Counted from the stretch's first letter, positions 1 to 6,220 are shown. The stretch: 9,247 nucleotides of DNA from Candidatus Woesearchaeota archaeon (GCA_016177265.1 JACOVP010000017.1:1-9247); one strand, 5' to 3'. The notes: generated from the letters alone by a model not told the origin. Numbers and translations: made by a program.

Positions 1-1073
1 GCAGCCAGTGCATTGCCTCTAGTGTAAGGATCAACAGCAAGTTTATGATCGCGTAATAATTTCTTCACTTCTATATCTTTCAGCTTATCAAATTCTATTT
101 TTGTATACTGGTGCAATGCTTCCTTCATCGTCATCCGTCGCCATGGTGTTGCTAGATCAATCGTCTTCCCTTGGTACTCAAACCGCAATTTTCCCAGAAC
201 TTCTTTTGCCACAGTCACAAAAATCTCTTCAGTTAATTCCATAATAGCATGGTAATCAGCATACGCCCAGTAGCATTCCATCATCGTAAATTCAGGATTA
301 TGAGTCCTGTCAATGCTCTCATTCCGAAAGTCTCTCCCAATTTCATACACTTTTTCAAACCCGCCAATCACACATCGTTTCAGATAGAGTTCATCAGAGA
401 TCCGCATGTAGACTTTCATGTTTAAATCATGGAGATGCGTTTCAAAAGGCCTGGCATTTGCTCCGCCATACGTTGGCTGGATGCAGGGAGTATCCACTTC
501 CAAGAATCCTTTGTTATCCAAGACGTTTCTTACACCAGTAATGATCTTGCTTCTCTTAATAAAAATCTCTTTGACTTCAGGATTTGAGATCAAGTCTAGA
601 TGTCTATATCGATAGCGTTGTTCAATATCCTTTAGTCCATGCCATTTTTCCGGTAATGGCCGTAAGCACTTTGCTAGCAGTTCAAATTTTTTGACTTTGA
701 TGGAAATCTCTCCCATTTTTGTTCTAAAGATAGTCCCCTTAACACCAACAATATCACCTAGATCTGATGTGGAAAAAATCTTGTATTCTTTATCACCAAC
801 CACATCTTCCCGAACATAAATCTGGATTCTTCCAGTTTGATCTTGGATATGGCTAAAGCCAGCCTTGCCCATAACACGATGCGTCATAATTCTTCCCGCT
901 ATCGATACCTCATGATTAGTTTCTTCATGATTTTTTAAATGTTCAAAATGTTTCAGAATAGTTGCTGCATTGTCTTTATGTTCAAACGAATAGGGATAGG
1001 GGTTGATGCCTAGTTTCCGTAACGCTTCTAACTTCTTTTTTCTATCCTCGATCATCAACTCTTCAGGCTTCAT
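1..1073 (-). CDS. lysS: Lysyl-tRNA synthetase, class II (3' end missing, cut by window edge)
   Basis: Charges tRNA-Lys with lysine in the cytoplasm. The minus-strand reading frame from the ATG at 1073 is open to the window edge, giving 357 complete codons of an expected roughly 490-500. After a short helical N-terminus, an OB-fold anticodon-binding domain lies at about residues 54-140. The class II catalytic core follows: motif 1 around P196 (FLEVDTPCIQPTYGG), the lysine-type block ISDELYLKRCVIGGFEKVYE, and motif 2 with F249-R250-N251-E252 followed by THNPEFTMMECYWAY (about 257-271). Motif 3 lies beyond the edge. These blocks are those of bacterial and eukaryotic LysRS rather than the class I enzyme used by many archaea. 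A TATA box 27 bp upstream of the ATG and no Shine-Dalgarno (SD) site suggest a leaderless mRNA. It is divergent from the methyltransferase gene at 1136. AspRS and AsnRS are related, but the motif 2 signature fits LysRS. Confidence 0.96.
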   Translation of the reverse strand, partial: MKPEELMIEDRKKKLEALRKLGINPYPYSFEHKDNAATILKHFEHLKNHEETNHEVSIAGRIMTHRVMGKAGFSHIQDQTGRIQIYVREDVVGDKEYKIFSTSDLGDIVGVKGTIFRTKMGEISIKVKKFELLAKCLRPLPEKWHGLKDIEQRYRYRHLDLISNPEVKEIFIKRSKIITGVRNVLDNKGFLEVDTPCIQPTYGGANARPFETHLHDLNMKVYMRISDELYLKRCVIGGFEKVYEIGRDFRNESIDRTHNPEFTMMECYWAYADYHAIMELTEEIFVTVAKEVLGKLRFEYQGKTIDLATPWRRMTMKEALHQYTKIEFDKLKDIEVKKLLRDHKLAVDPYTRGNALA

Positions 1074-1096
1074 GACTTAAACCAATTAGAAGGTAC

Positions 1097-1104
1097 TTTA
1101 AAAA
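1097..1104 (-). promoter_or_regulatory. TATA box for lysS
   Basis: TTTTTAAA on the minus strand, centred about 27 bp upstream of the lysS ATG, which puts the predicted transcription start at or next to the start codon. It sits only 2 bp from the oppositely oriented TATA box of the methyltransferase gene. Confidence 0.6.
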
Positions 1105-1106
1105 GG

Positions 1107-1114
1107 TTTTTATA
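1107..1114 (+). promoter_or_regulatory. TATA box for the RNA methyltransferase gene
   Basis: TTTTTATA, centred 25.5 bp upstream of the ATG at 1136. No Shine-Dalgarno site precedes that ATG (context CTTTCTGGT), consistent with a leaderless mRNA. Confidence 0.6.
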
Positions 1115-1135
1115 GCCTCAGCAAAACTTTCTGGT

Positions 1136-2209
1136 ATGACGCATTATTTATTTATCCTCGGCCGTAATCCAAATCTTAGTATATTGGAAATTGTAGCTTA
1201 TTGCAGAAGAAAAAAGATCAACTACAATGTTCTGGACCATAACGAAGACATTGCTCTCCTCAATCTCCAAGGTTTTGACGAACACCAAGCAATCAAGGAC
1301 TTGGGTGGTACTCTCAAGATTGGTCGTCCTCTCGATGAAAAGATGATCTACAGAGGAACCAAAAACAAGATTGTCTACGCCATCAATTACTACAAAGCAG
1401 ATCCTAGCCAAGTCGATAGAAAAATAAAAACGTTGCTGAACAAAGAAGAACTGAAAGCAACACGGCGTCATGGAAAATCTAGGAACATCATGCCATCACA
1501 AGCTCGTACACTAGATCTAGAATTTTTAGCCTATCGTGATAAAATATTTATGACAACTGCAGTCTCCAATCCAAAAGAGTACAAGCAGCGTGATGCTAAC
1601 CGTCCAGCTTACGATCCGCTTAAAGTTATCTCCATCCGTCTCGCAAAAATCTTGATTAATCTGGCAGAACCGCAGCAAGAAATCTTTGATCTCTTTTGTG
1701 GCTATGGAACAATCTTGCAAGAAGCTTTATTGATGGGATTTATAGCTATGGGTCTAGACAAAGAAAGTCAATATGCAAAAAAGAACATGGAATGGTTAGA
1801 AAAGCAGTATCCAAAAGTAAAAGGAAAATGGCAAGTCTTCCAGGGAGATGCGACAGATCTTCGCCAGTTCAAAACCTTTGAAACCGTTGTCACAGAACCA
1901 TATCTCGGTCCTTTTTACCGCGGTTATCCATCGAAGCAGGAAGCAGAAAAAATTGCCAAAGAATTAGAATCTTTATACAAACGTACTTTAATAGAATTGG
2001 CAAAAAAAGTCACAGGAAAAATAGTTATCATCATCCCGGAATTGAAAACCAGGGAGAAAGAAAATATCAAGATAGAATTTAGTACAATCCTTAAAAGAGC
2101 AGGATTTTATCCAGTGTCCCCCTATCAAAAAATAAAAATACCGATAGCTTATTTTGACAAGAAAGACAAGATCAACAGATATATTTACGTGCTAGAAAAG
2201 AGGAAATAA
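1136..2209 (+). CDS. Trm11/TrmG10-like tRNA guanine-N2 methyltransferase (putative)
   Basis: Probable SAM-dependent RNA methyltransferase, 357 aa. By family it would methylate the exocyclic N2 of a tRNA guanosine (position 10 for Trm11/TrmG10), but the substrate is not proven. The N-terminal part (about 1-110, YLFILGRNP...LGGTLKIGRPL) resembles the N-terminal region of the archaeal Trm11/TrmG10 group. The catalytic part starts with the family lead-in NRPAYDPLKVISIRLAKILI (155-174), then SAM-binding motif I DLFCGYGTI (185-193), an acidic motif II region GLDKE (206-210) and GDATDL (237-242). The motif IV position reads TEPYLGP (253-259) where the family usually has DPPYG or NPPYG. The C-terminus INRYIYVLEK matches the usual family ending. 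The start is fixed by the TATA spacing. The overall family is secure; the exact target base and the effect of the altered motif IV are open. Confidence 0.8.
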   Translation: MTHYLFILGRNPNLSILEIVAYCRRKKINYNVLDHNEDIALLNLQGFDEHQAIKDLGGTLKIGRPLDEKMIYRGTKNKIVYAINYYKADPSQVDRKIKTLLNKEELKATRRHGKSRNIMPSQARTLDLEFLAYRDKIFMTTAVSNPKEYKQRDANRPAYDPLKVISIRLAKILINLAEPQQEIFDLFCGYGTILQEALLMGFIAMGLDKESQYAKKNMEWLEKQYPKVKGKWQVFQGDATDLRQFKTFETVVTEPYLGPFYRGYPSKQEAEKIAKELESLYKRTLIELAKKVTGKIVIIIPELKTREKENIKIEFSTILKRAGFYPVSPYQKIKIPIAYFDKKDKINRYIYVLEKRK

Positions 2210-2212
2210 CCG

Positions 2213-2231
2213 GAAAATTTTCGGAAATTTC
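2213..2231. repeat. Paired small palindromes GAAAATTTTC and GAAATTTC upstream of the small-cistron promoter
   Basis: A perfect 10-bp palindrome (2213-2222) is followed after one G by a perfect 8-bp palindrome (2224-2231). Both lie between the methyltransferase stop and the TATA box at 2241. They could be a transcription-factor site, or chance in AT-rich DNA. The near-zero loop makes a hairpin terminator unlikely. Confidence 0.3.
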
Positions 2232-2240
2232 TAGCAAAAG

Positions 2241-2248
2241 TATATAAA
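2241..2248 (+). promoter_or_regulatory. TATA box for the 48-codon/70-codon cistron pair
   Basis: TATATAAA, a consensus-like archaeal TATA box, centred 25.5 bp upstream of the ATG at 2270. The same spacing is seen for the genes at 1136 and 8829. This is the main evidence that the small open frame at 2270 is really expressed. Confidence 0.65.
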
Positions 2249-2269
2249 GAAGTGTATGTTAGTAAAGAG

Positions 2270-2416
2270 ATGAAAAAGGTAAATCTCTTGTCCAGCAACT
2301 ATAAGATTGTCATAGGAAAAAATGCGCATAAAAAGAAGTGGACAGACAAGGATTTTGAATGGATGTATAATTTATTCAGGTGGAAAAAAGAATGCCAGAA
2401 GAGTCAACAGAAATAG
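2270..2416 (+). CDS. Small basic protein, 48 aa, unknown function
   Basis: I do not recognise this protein. It runs ATG 2270 to TAG 2414-2416 and encodes a lysine-rich 48-residue peptide beginning MKKVNLLSSNYKIVIGKN, with an aromatic stretch (W24, F29, W31, Y33, F36, W38) and a basic end. There is no signal peptide or membrane segment. The support is positional: a strong TATA box 25.5 bp upstream with no SD site predicts a leaderless transcript starting at this ATG. Its last 25 nt overlap the start of the next cistron in another frame, so translation of the two may be coupled. It could instead be a short leader peptide controlling the 70-aa gene, or an artefact of a frameshift joining the two frames. 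Coding status is moderately supported only. Confidence 0.5.
   Translation: MKKVNLLSSNYKIVIGKNAHKKKWTDKDFEWMYNLFRWKKECQKSQQK
2378..2383 (+). promoter_or_regulatory. Shine-Dalgarno site for the 70-aa cistron
   Basis: AGGTGG with an 8-nt spacer to the ATG at 2392. It decides the start in favour of that ATG rather than the in-frame GTG at 2380, which lies inside the site itself. Confidence 0.6.
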
Positions 2417-2604
2417 CTAAGTTTATATTTGGAATTGAGATAATAGAATACGAAGATGGTCGAAGAGAAAATCAGACACATATCGTAAATCAGAATATAC
2501 CTATCGAGCTAGTCATTATGCAAATGCGATCTTATATTAACAGTTTAGAAACACAGTATTTTGATAATTTTGAAAAGACACTATGTTCATCCAAAGAAGA
2601 ATAA
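2392..2604 (+). CDS. Small protein, 70 aa, unknown function
   Basis: I do not recognise a named family. The protein starts MPEESTEIAKFIFGIEIIEY. Alternating hydrophobic residues around a turn at EDGRREN (about 21-27) suggest a beta hairpin at roughly 10-34. A probable helix follows from P37 to about L64, with hydrophobic positions I38, L40, I42, M45, Y48, I49 and L52, and then a charged tail KEE. No membrane segment, signal peptide or metal-binding cluster is visible, so it is probably a cytoplasmic small domain or partner protein. It overlaps the 48-codon frame by 25 nt and has its own SD site, as expected for the second cistron of a leaderless operon. Its stop is 3 bp from the stop of the convergent MinD-type gene. 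An extended GTG start at 2380 (74 aa) is possible but less likely. Confidence 0.65.
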   Translation: MPEESTEIAKFIFGIEIIEYEDGRRENQTHIVNQNIPIELVIMQMRSYINSLETQYFDNFEKTLCSSKEE

Positions 2605-2607
2605 ATC

Positions 2608-3423
2608 TTAATAGAGTATACCCTTCCGCATCATATCTCTGTTGACATCTTCTTTTCTGGGATCAGTGCGAAATAGATTTCTGAACTGTGCAAAGAATCT
2701 TGGGTCTCGATACCTCGCGTCAATCAATGCAGCAGCAATCTTCTTGAACTCCACAGCGACATCTGTATGTGGTTTGTACAAGGTAGCAGGCGTAGTTTCA
2801 GCTACAGATTCTGGCATCGTAATCGCTTCTGGTAACACTCCAATAATAGGCACGCCACAGCTTTCTTCAATTTCTTCCACACTCAACTCAAAGCTTTTTC
2901 CACGGACACGATTTAGGACAAGACCGACAATGGGTGTTCGTTTCTGCCTCGCAACTTTCACGGCATGCATCGTCGTGCTTAGCGTTGGAAAATCAGGGTT
3001 CGTCACCACCAGGAGTTGATCAGAAGCAAGCATCACTGCCCGCAGTTCATCATTCAGATTGGGGGAAGAGTCAAGGAGAATGACATCATAGTACGCTTTC
3101 AATTTTTTCACTTTTTCGCGCAATGCATACGGATTGATTTTCTCATTCAACAGGCTCCCAGGAACCAAGTGCAGATGCTTGTCATACTCATGAATCGCAT
3201 CGCCAATATCAACCTTATTGCTCAGTACATCATGCAACGTCACACTTGGCTGCGTCAATCCAAAATGCAATCCAAGATTCGGGGCAGAAAAATTCGCATC
3301 GACAATAATGACGTTTTTATTGAATTCTTGTGCCAGAGCAGCGCCTATGTTTGCAGTCACTGATGTTTTCCCAACACCTCCCTTGATAGAGATGATACCA
3401 ATAATCTTGCTTTCCCTACTCAA
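2608..3423 (-). CDS. MinD/ParA-type (SIMIBI) P-loop ATPase
   Basis: A deviant-Walker-A ATPase of the MinD/ParA superfamily, 271 aa, expected to cycle between ATP dimer and ADP monomer on the membrane or DNA and to position a cargo. Visible motifs: Walker A KGGVGKTS (14-21) with signature lysine K14; switch I VDANFSAPNLGLHFGL starting at V41; Walker B VILLDSSP with D118; and the nucleotide-base motif LNRV (170-173) with VLPE (196-199). The C-terminal segment RFFAQFRNLFR (242-252) could form an amphipathic membrane-binding helix, as in MinD, but is followed by about 19 more residues. The start is TTG at 3423: a GAGGTG SD site lies 7 nt upstream, and the start overlaps the end of the preceding surface-protein gene by 8 nt, so the two are probably translationally coupled. 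Family assignment is firm. Cargo is unknown; the linked surface protein is the obvious candidate (inference). Confidence 0.93.
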   Translation of the reverse strand: MSRESKIIGIISIKGGVGKTSVTANIGAALAQEFNKNVIIVDANFSAPNLGLHFGLTQPSVTLHDVLSNKVDIGDAIHEYDKHLHLVPGSLLNEKINPYALREKVKKLKAYYDVILLDSSPNLNDELRAVMLASDQLLVVTNPDFPTLSTTMHAVKVARQKRTPIVGLVLNRVRGKSFELSVEEIEESCGVPIIGVLPEAITMPESVAETTPATLYKPHTDVAVEFKKIAAALIDARYRDPRFFAQFRNLFRTDPRKEDVNRDMMRKGILY

Positions 3424-5818
3424 TCTTGTACACCTCTTGTAATCCTTTCAGTACTTTATCTTTTGAAGTCTTATTAATCTTTCGATTGGTGTGCAGTGCT
3501 TGCTTTGGTTCTGTTCTGGCTAGTTTTTCAGGTTGTTTGAGGATGTAGTGCTTGCTGAAATCATCCTCTCCGACCTTCGCGACGACTTCCTTAGTTCGCG
3601 GTGTCAAGATAAATGTCTCTTGTTGTAGTTTCGGCGCCCGTCCTAACGTTTCAGGGAATAATTTCTTCATGTCACTAGCAGAAATAACTTTGTTTTCTTT
3701 AGTAATATCTCGTTTAACTTGTTCAAGACGCTCATAATCAAATTTCTTAGGACGCACAGATATCTTCTTTTCCTGCAATTCCTTGGCAGTCTCGGGAAAG
3801 TGATGAGCAAATTCTTTATCCCTAGGATCAATACGTTTGTGCTGTAAATGATCGCCTTTCTTTAGTCTGTCAAGAATTTCAGCGCTGACGTAGCCTTGAA
3901 GTTTGTCAAGCACATCAGGATTTTTCACCATAGATTTTTGTGGTCGTTTGTTGCTATATAAATGCTTTGTTGTTACTCGTCGTTCACGGAGAATATAGCT
4001 GACAACAAAGAAAAGTAAGGCTACCAGGAGAAATATGAGGGTAACTTTCTTGAACGTTACACCAGCATCCTGTTGACCAACTGCCGCACCTGTTAATGGT
4101 GTCGTCTCTCCCGTGGCTGATGGTTGTTGCGTAGTCGGTGCTCCTTCAGAAGGCGATGGTGAAGGACTAGATTGTCGAGGCAATGGTTGGTTGCCAATCA
4201 CTGCTGTACCTGGGGGCGCATTACGCAATGCACCTGGTCCACTATCGCTGCCAAGATTACTCGAACTACTGCCAGAAGAACCGCCACCAGAAGAGCCACT
4301 ACCAGAACTTTGGTTTGCAGCAAGAATAATATATTGTTGACTGCTATCTTGGGCTTCATTACCGCTGCTATCATTCGCAATCCAGAGCACGCTCACATTG
4401 CCTAGTTGTGATGCATTGTAGGTAAATAAATAGTCATCGCTAACATTCACGACCAAAGGAGATACAACAGTAGCATCTGGTAAAGTAAGATTTACAACAA
4501 CAGTATTAACCTGCACATCATCAGTAATGGTAGCATTGCAGGTCACATCTTCTCCGATAGTGCTCGGATTCGGTAGGCAGACACCAAGTTGAATGACTGG
4601 TGCAATCATGTCTTGTGTTGTAACAAACAAAGTTGTAAACCCATCAGTGAAATTCTCTGTTGCCGGTGCAAAAGCCGTAACATTAAAAGTACCAATCGTA
4701 GAGAAGAGAGTGAGATTACTCAAGACCCCAGTGCCTTGCTGATAAAGGAGTTCATCAACCAGGAGTTGCAAAAAACCCTCTCCCAATGCCAATGTGGCAG
4801 TGATGTTGACCATGCTATTGGGCTGGACAGTCAGATTAGAGGCATTGTCATCCAACGTTAAGTTGAGGAGGGGGATTGCAAGTGCAACAGTAGAGGATTG
4901 TAGTGGTGTTTGATTTACATTATCGCTGCTATCATTCGCAAACCATTGGTAAGTATGTTCTCCCGCAGCCAAGCCAACTCTGGTAAAGGTATAAACATCA
5001 GACATATTAGTAATGGAATTATCCGCAGTACTGTAATTGATACCATCAAAAGTAATGGAAACAGCATCGACTTGCATATTATCTGTCCACGTAATGTTGA
5101 AGGTAAATATTTGGGTTAAATCATAAGCAGTATTATTAGCTGGTGCTGCCGTCAAATTAGCAAAAGAAGGGGCCTCCCCATCGGAAAAGTTGCTATACGT
5201 GACGTTGAAGTAAAGCACATCGAAGTTCCAGATGGTGAAACCAGTTCCTCCAGTCTTGAGGGCCTGCATTTTAGCTAACGTTGTAGCAGTAGTGGTAAAG
5301 AAATCAGCGCAAGTCCATGCTTCCAAGGAAGTTACATCAACACAAGTAAGAGAAGAGGGTTCACTGTTTTCACAAGTAGGAGAGACAGTGCTCCAAGAGA
5401 GACCTGAATCGCGATCAACAGCAACAGTGCAGGTGTGAGAACTACTCGATCCCCACCACTTATAGCAAAGGTTCACAGAAGTAATACTCGTGCAATCAGT
5501 AAGGGTGCTATTGAAGTAGCTCGCATTGACACCGCCATAATAACTAGTGTTTCCAAAACGCCAACTCAAGCCAATCTCTTCAGAAGTATCATCACATCCC
5601 AGATAATCTCCACTAGAATTACAAGGAGCTGGATAGCTTCCTAAGCAGGGAAGGTTAAAAGTATTTTGAGATGTTTGTATGCTTTGGGTGGCGCAGGTTT
5701 GTGCGTAGATGGGCACTACCTCACTGAGGACTAAGGAAGGCGAGAAAAGCCAGAAGCTAAGCACCATGAAGCAAAAGAGCAAAAATCTGCAGGAGATCAC
5801 TGTTAGGACGGTTTTCAT
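3416..5818 (-). CDS. Type I single-pass surface glycoprotein-like protein with long cytoplasmic tail
   Basis: About 800 aa, no named family recognised. From the ATG at 5818: signal peptide (about 1-40, core FLLFCFMVLSFWLF); a cysteine-rich region (ten Cys between 42 and 170); beta-sandwich/Ig-like stretches at about 214-316 and 404-499, each ending in W-x-A-N-D-S-S; a Gly/Ser then Pro/Ser/Thr-rich linker (about 503-586); one transmembrane helix (about 591-610, TLIFLLVALLFFVVSYIL); RERR stop-transfer; then about 190 charged cytoplasmic residues with two FPET motifs (674-677, 721-724). I count about 27 N-x-S/T sequons outside and one (NKT) in the tail, as expected for a glycosylated exterior. 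The ATG is preferred because it forms an ATGA overlap with the upstream 86-aa gene and begins a clean signal peptide. In-frame TTG 5860 or ATG 5854 would add 14 or 12 residues. The 3' end overlaps the MinD-type gene. It may be an adhesin, S-layer-like or receptor protein; the role is unknown. Confidence 0.85.
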   Translation of the reverse strand: MKTVLTVISCRFLLFCFMVLSFWLFSPSLVLSEVVPIYAQTCATQSIQTSQNTFNLPCLGSYPAPCNSSGDYLGCDDTSEEIGLSWRFGNTSYYGGVNASYFNSTLTDCTSITSVNLCYKWWGSSSSHTCTVAVDRDSGLSWSTVSPTCENSEPSSLTCVDVTSLEAWTCADFFTTTATTLAKMQALKTGGTGFTIWNFDVLYFNVTYSNFSDGEAPSFANLTAAPANNTAYDLTQIFTFNITWTDNMQVDAVSITFDGINYSTADNSITNMSDVYTFTRVGLAAGEHTYQWFANDSSDNVNQTPLQSSTVALAIPLLNLTLDDNASNLTVQPNSMVNITATLALGEGFLQLLVDELLYQQGTGVLSNLTLFSTIGTFNVTAFAPATENFTDGFTTLFVTTQDMIAPVIQLGVCLPNPSTIGEDVTCNATITDDVQVNTVVVNLTLPDATVVSPLVVNVSDDYLFTYNASQLGNVSVLWIANDSSGNEAQDSSQQYIILAANQSSGSGSSGGGSSGSSSSNLGSDSGPGALRNAPPGTAVIGNQPLPRQSSPSPSPSEGAPTTQQPSATGETTPLTGAAVGQQDAGVTFKKVTLIFLLVALLFFVVSYILRERRVTTKHLYSNKRPQKSMVKNPDVLDKLQGYVSAEILDRLKKGDHLQHKRIDPRDKEFAHHFPETAKELQEKKISVRPKKFDYERLEQVKRDITKENKVISASDMKKLFPETLGRAPKLQQETFILTPRTKEVVAKVGEDDFSKHYILKQPEKLARTEPKQALHTNRKINKTSKDKVLKGLQEVYKIE
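3431..3436 (-). promoter_or_regulatory. Shine-Dalgarno site for the MinD-type gene
   Basis: GAGGTG on the minus strand, 7 nt before the TTG start at 3423 and inside the last codons of the surface-protein gene. It fixes an otherwise doubtful non-ATG start. Confidence 0.75.
4363..4941 (-). repeat. Two 18-bp direct repeats in the surface-protein gene (4363-4380 and 4924-4941)
   Basis: CGCTGCTATCATTCGCAA (plus-strand reading) occurs identically at both places. Both copies encode the ANDSS motif at the end of an Ig-like domain, so they mark homologous positions of a duplicated extracellular domain. The coordinates span both copies; the DNA between is not repeat. Confidence 0.7.
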
Positions 5819-6075
5819 GGCTCTAGCAACACCCGCTTTTTGGTATGAGGACATTTCCAATGTCGTAAAAAATGTTCCACATCGTCACCAAATGACCCTG
5901 GGACTAGCAAGACAGTTCTCCCTAAGTGGTGGATATGGTACTCCTTGACAATCCCAGATTTGCCATCTCTCCCTTTCAAGGCGTAGTAAAAGCGAATCTT
6001 CTCGCTCTGCGTTAAATGTGCCAAAGAATACGTAAACAGGAAGCGATCTAAGTAATGCGATATGCCTTCTCCCAT
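5815..6075 (-). CDS. Conserved-looking small protein, 86 aa, unknown function
   Basis: I cannot name the family, although the central segment looks like a conserved archaeal protein. The predicted soluble protein begins MGEGISHYLDRFLFTYSLAH. A basic, glycine-containing segment IRFYYALKGRDGKSGIVKEY (27-46) precedes a hydrophobic strand TVLLVP (54-59) and a probable helix DDVEHFLRHWK (64-74), with a basic end KKRVLLEP. The RFYYALKGRDGKSG block suggests a nucleic-acid- or phosphate-binding surface, but this is only an impression. There is no signal peptide or membrane helix. The ATG at 6075 is supported by a TATA box 26.5 bp upstream, so the mRNA is probably leaderless. The stop overlaps the surface-protein start as ATGA. 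As the first gene of the three-gene operon, it could be functionally linked to the surface protein and ATPase. Confidence 0.75.
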   Translation of the reverse strand: MGEGISHYLDRFLFTYSLAHLTQSEKIRFYYALKGRDGKSGIVKEYHIHHLGRTVLLVPGSFGDDVEHFLRHWKCPHTKKRVLLEP

Positions 6076-6097
6076 GCAAGTGATTTAACAGAAGTTC

Positions 6098-6105
6098 TAT
6101 TTAAA
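6098..6105 (-). promoter_or_regulatory. TATA box for the 86-aa/surface protein/MinD-type operon
   Basis: TTTAAATA on the minus strand, centred 26.5 bp from the ATG at 6075. A second AT-rich TATA-like stretch (TTATAAAAA) lies just upstream. There is no room for an SD site if transcription starts at the expected distance. Confidence 0.6.
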
Positions 6106-6120
6106 GCTTTTTATAAGAAG

Positions 6121-6220
6121 AAAAATAACAAATATCATTAGAAATAACTAAATAGAATAAAATATAACAAAATAGAAGAAAAAAACTAAAATAGTTAAAT
6201 AAATTAACAATAAAAGCAAT
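6121..6220. other. A-rich intergenic stretch between divergent transcription units
   Basis: By hand count, these 100 bases hold only 13 G+C, with about 66 A and 21 T, so the strand asymmetry is strong. There is no open frame. Small inverted repeats occur (AACTA-AAA-TAGTT at 6184-6196; GTTAA-ATAAA-TTAAC at 6194-6208). It may act as upstream promoter DNA, a bent or easily melted segment, or a chromatin-protein site; no function is shown. Confidence 0.5.

Noticed and set aside
2210..2224. CCGGAAAATTTTCGG as a hairpin terminator of the methyltransferase gene
   Set aside because: The pairing leaves essentially no loop and has a mismatch, no T tract follows, and archaeal termination does not generally need hairpins.
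4113..4405. Plus-strand frames of 75 and 77 codons rich in Glu/Pro or Thr/Arg
   Set aside because: They are antisense shadows of the low-complexity Gly/Ser/Pro linker of the surface protein.
5819..5860. TTG at 5860 as the surface-protein start
   Set aside because: It adds 14 residues with charges before the signal peptide and lies inside the upstream gene. The ATG at 5818 gives a standard signal peptide and an ATGA overlap. It cannot be fully excluded.
5709..5948. A 79-codon plus-strand frame over the start of the surface protein
   Set aside because: It overlaps the signal peptide and the ATGA junction in antisense, with no promoter of its own.
5885..6079. A 64-codon minus-strand frame starting 4 nt before the 86-aa gene
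   Set aside because: It is out of frame with the 86-aa protein, ends early and has a less protein-like composition; only the 86-aa frame gives the ATGA junction with the next gene.
6184..6208. Short inverted repeats in the A-rich spacer as an origin or operator
   Set aside because: Five-base arms are expected by chance in DNA of this composition, and no replication initiator gene or repeated origin box is present.
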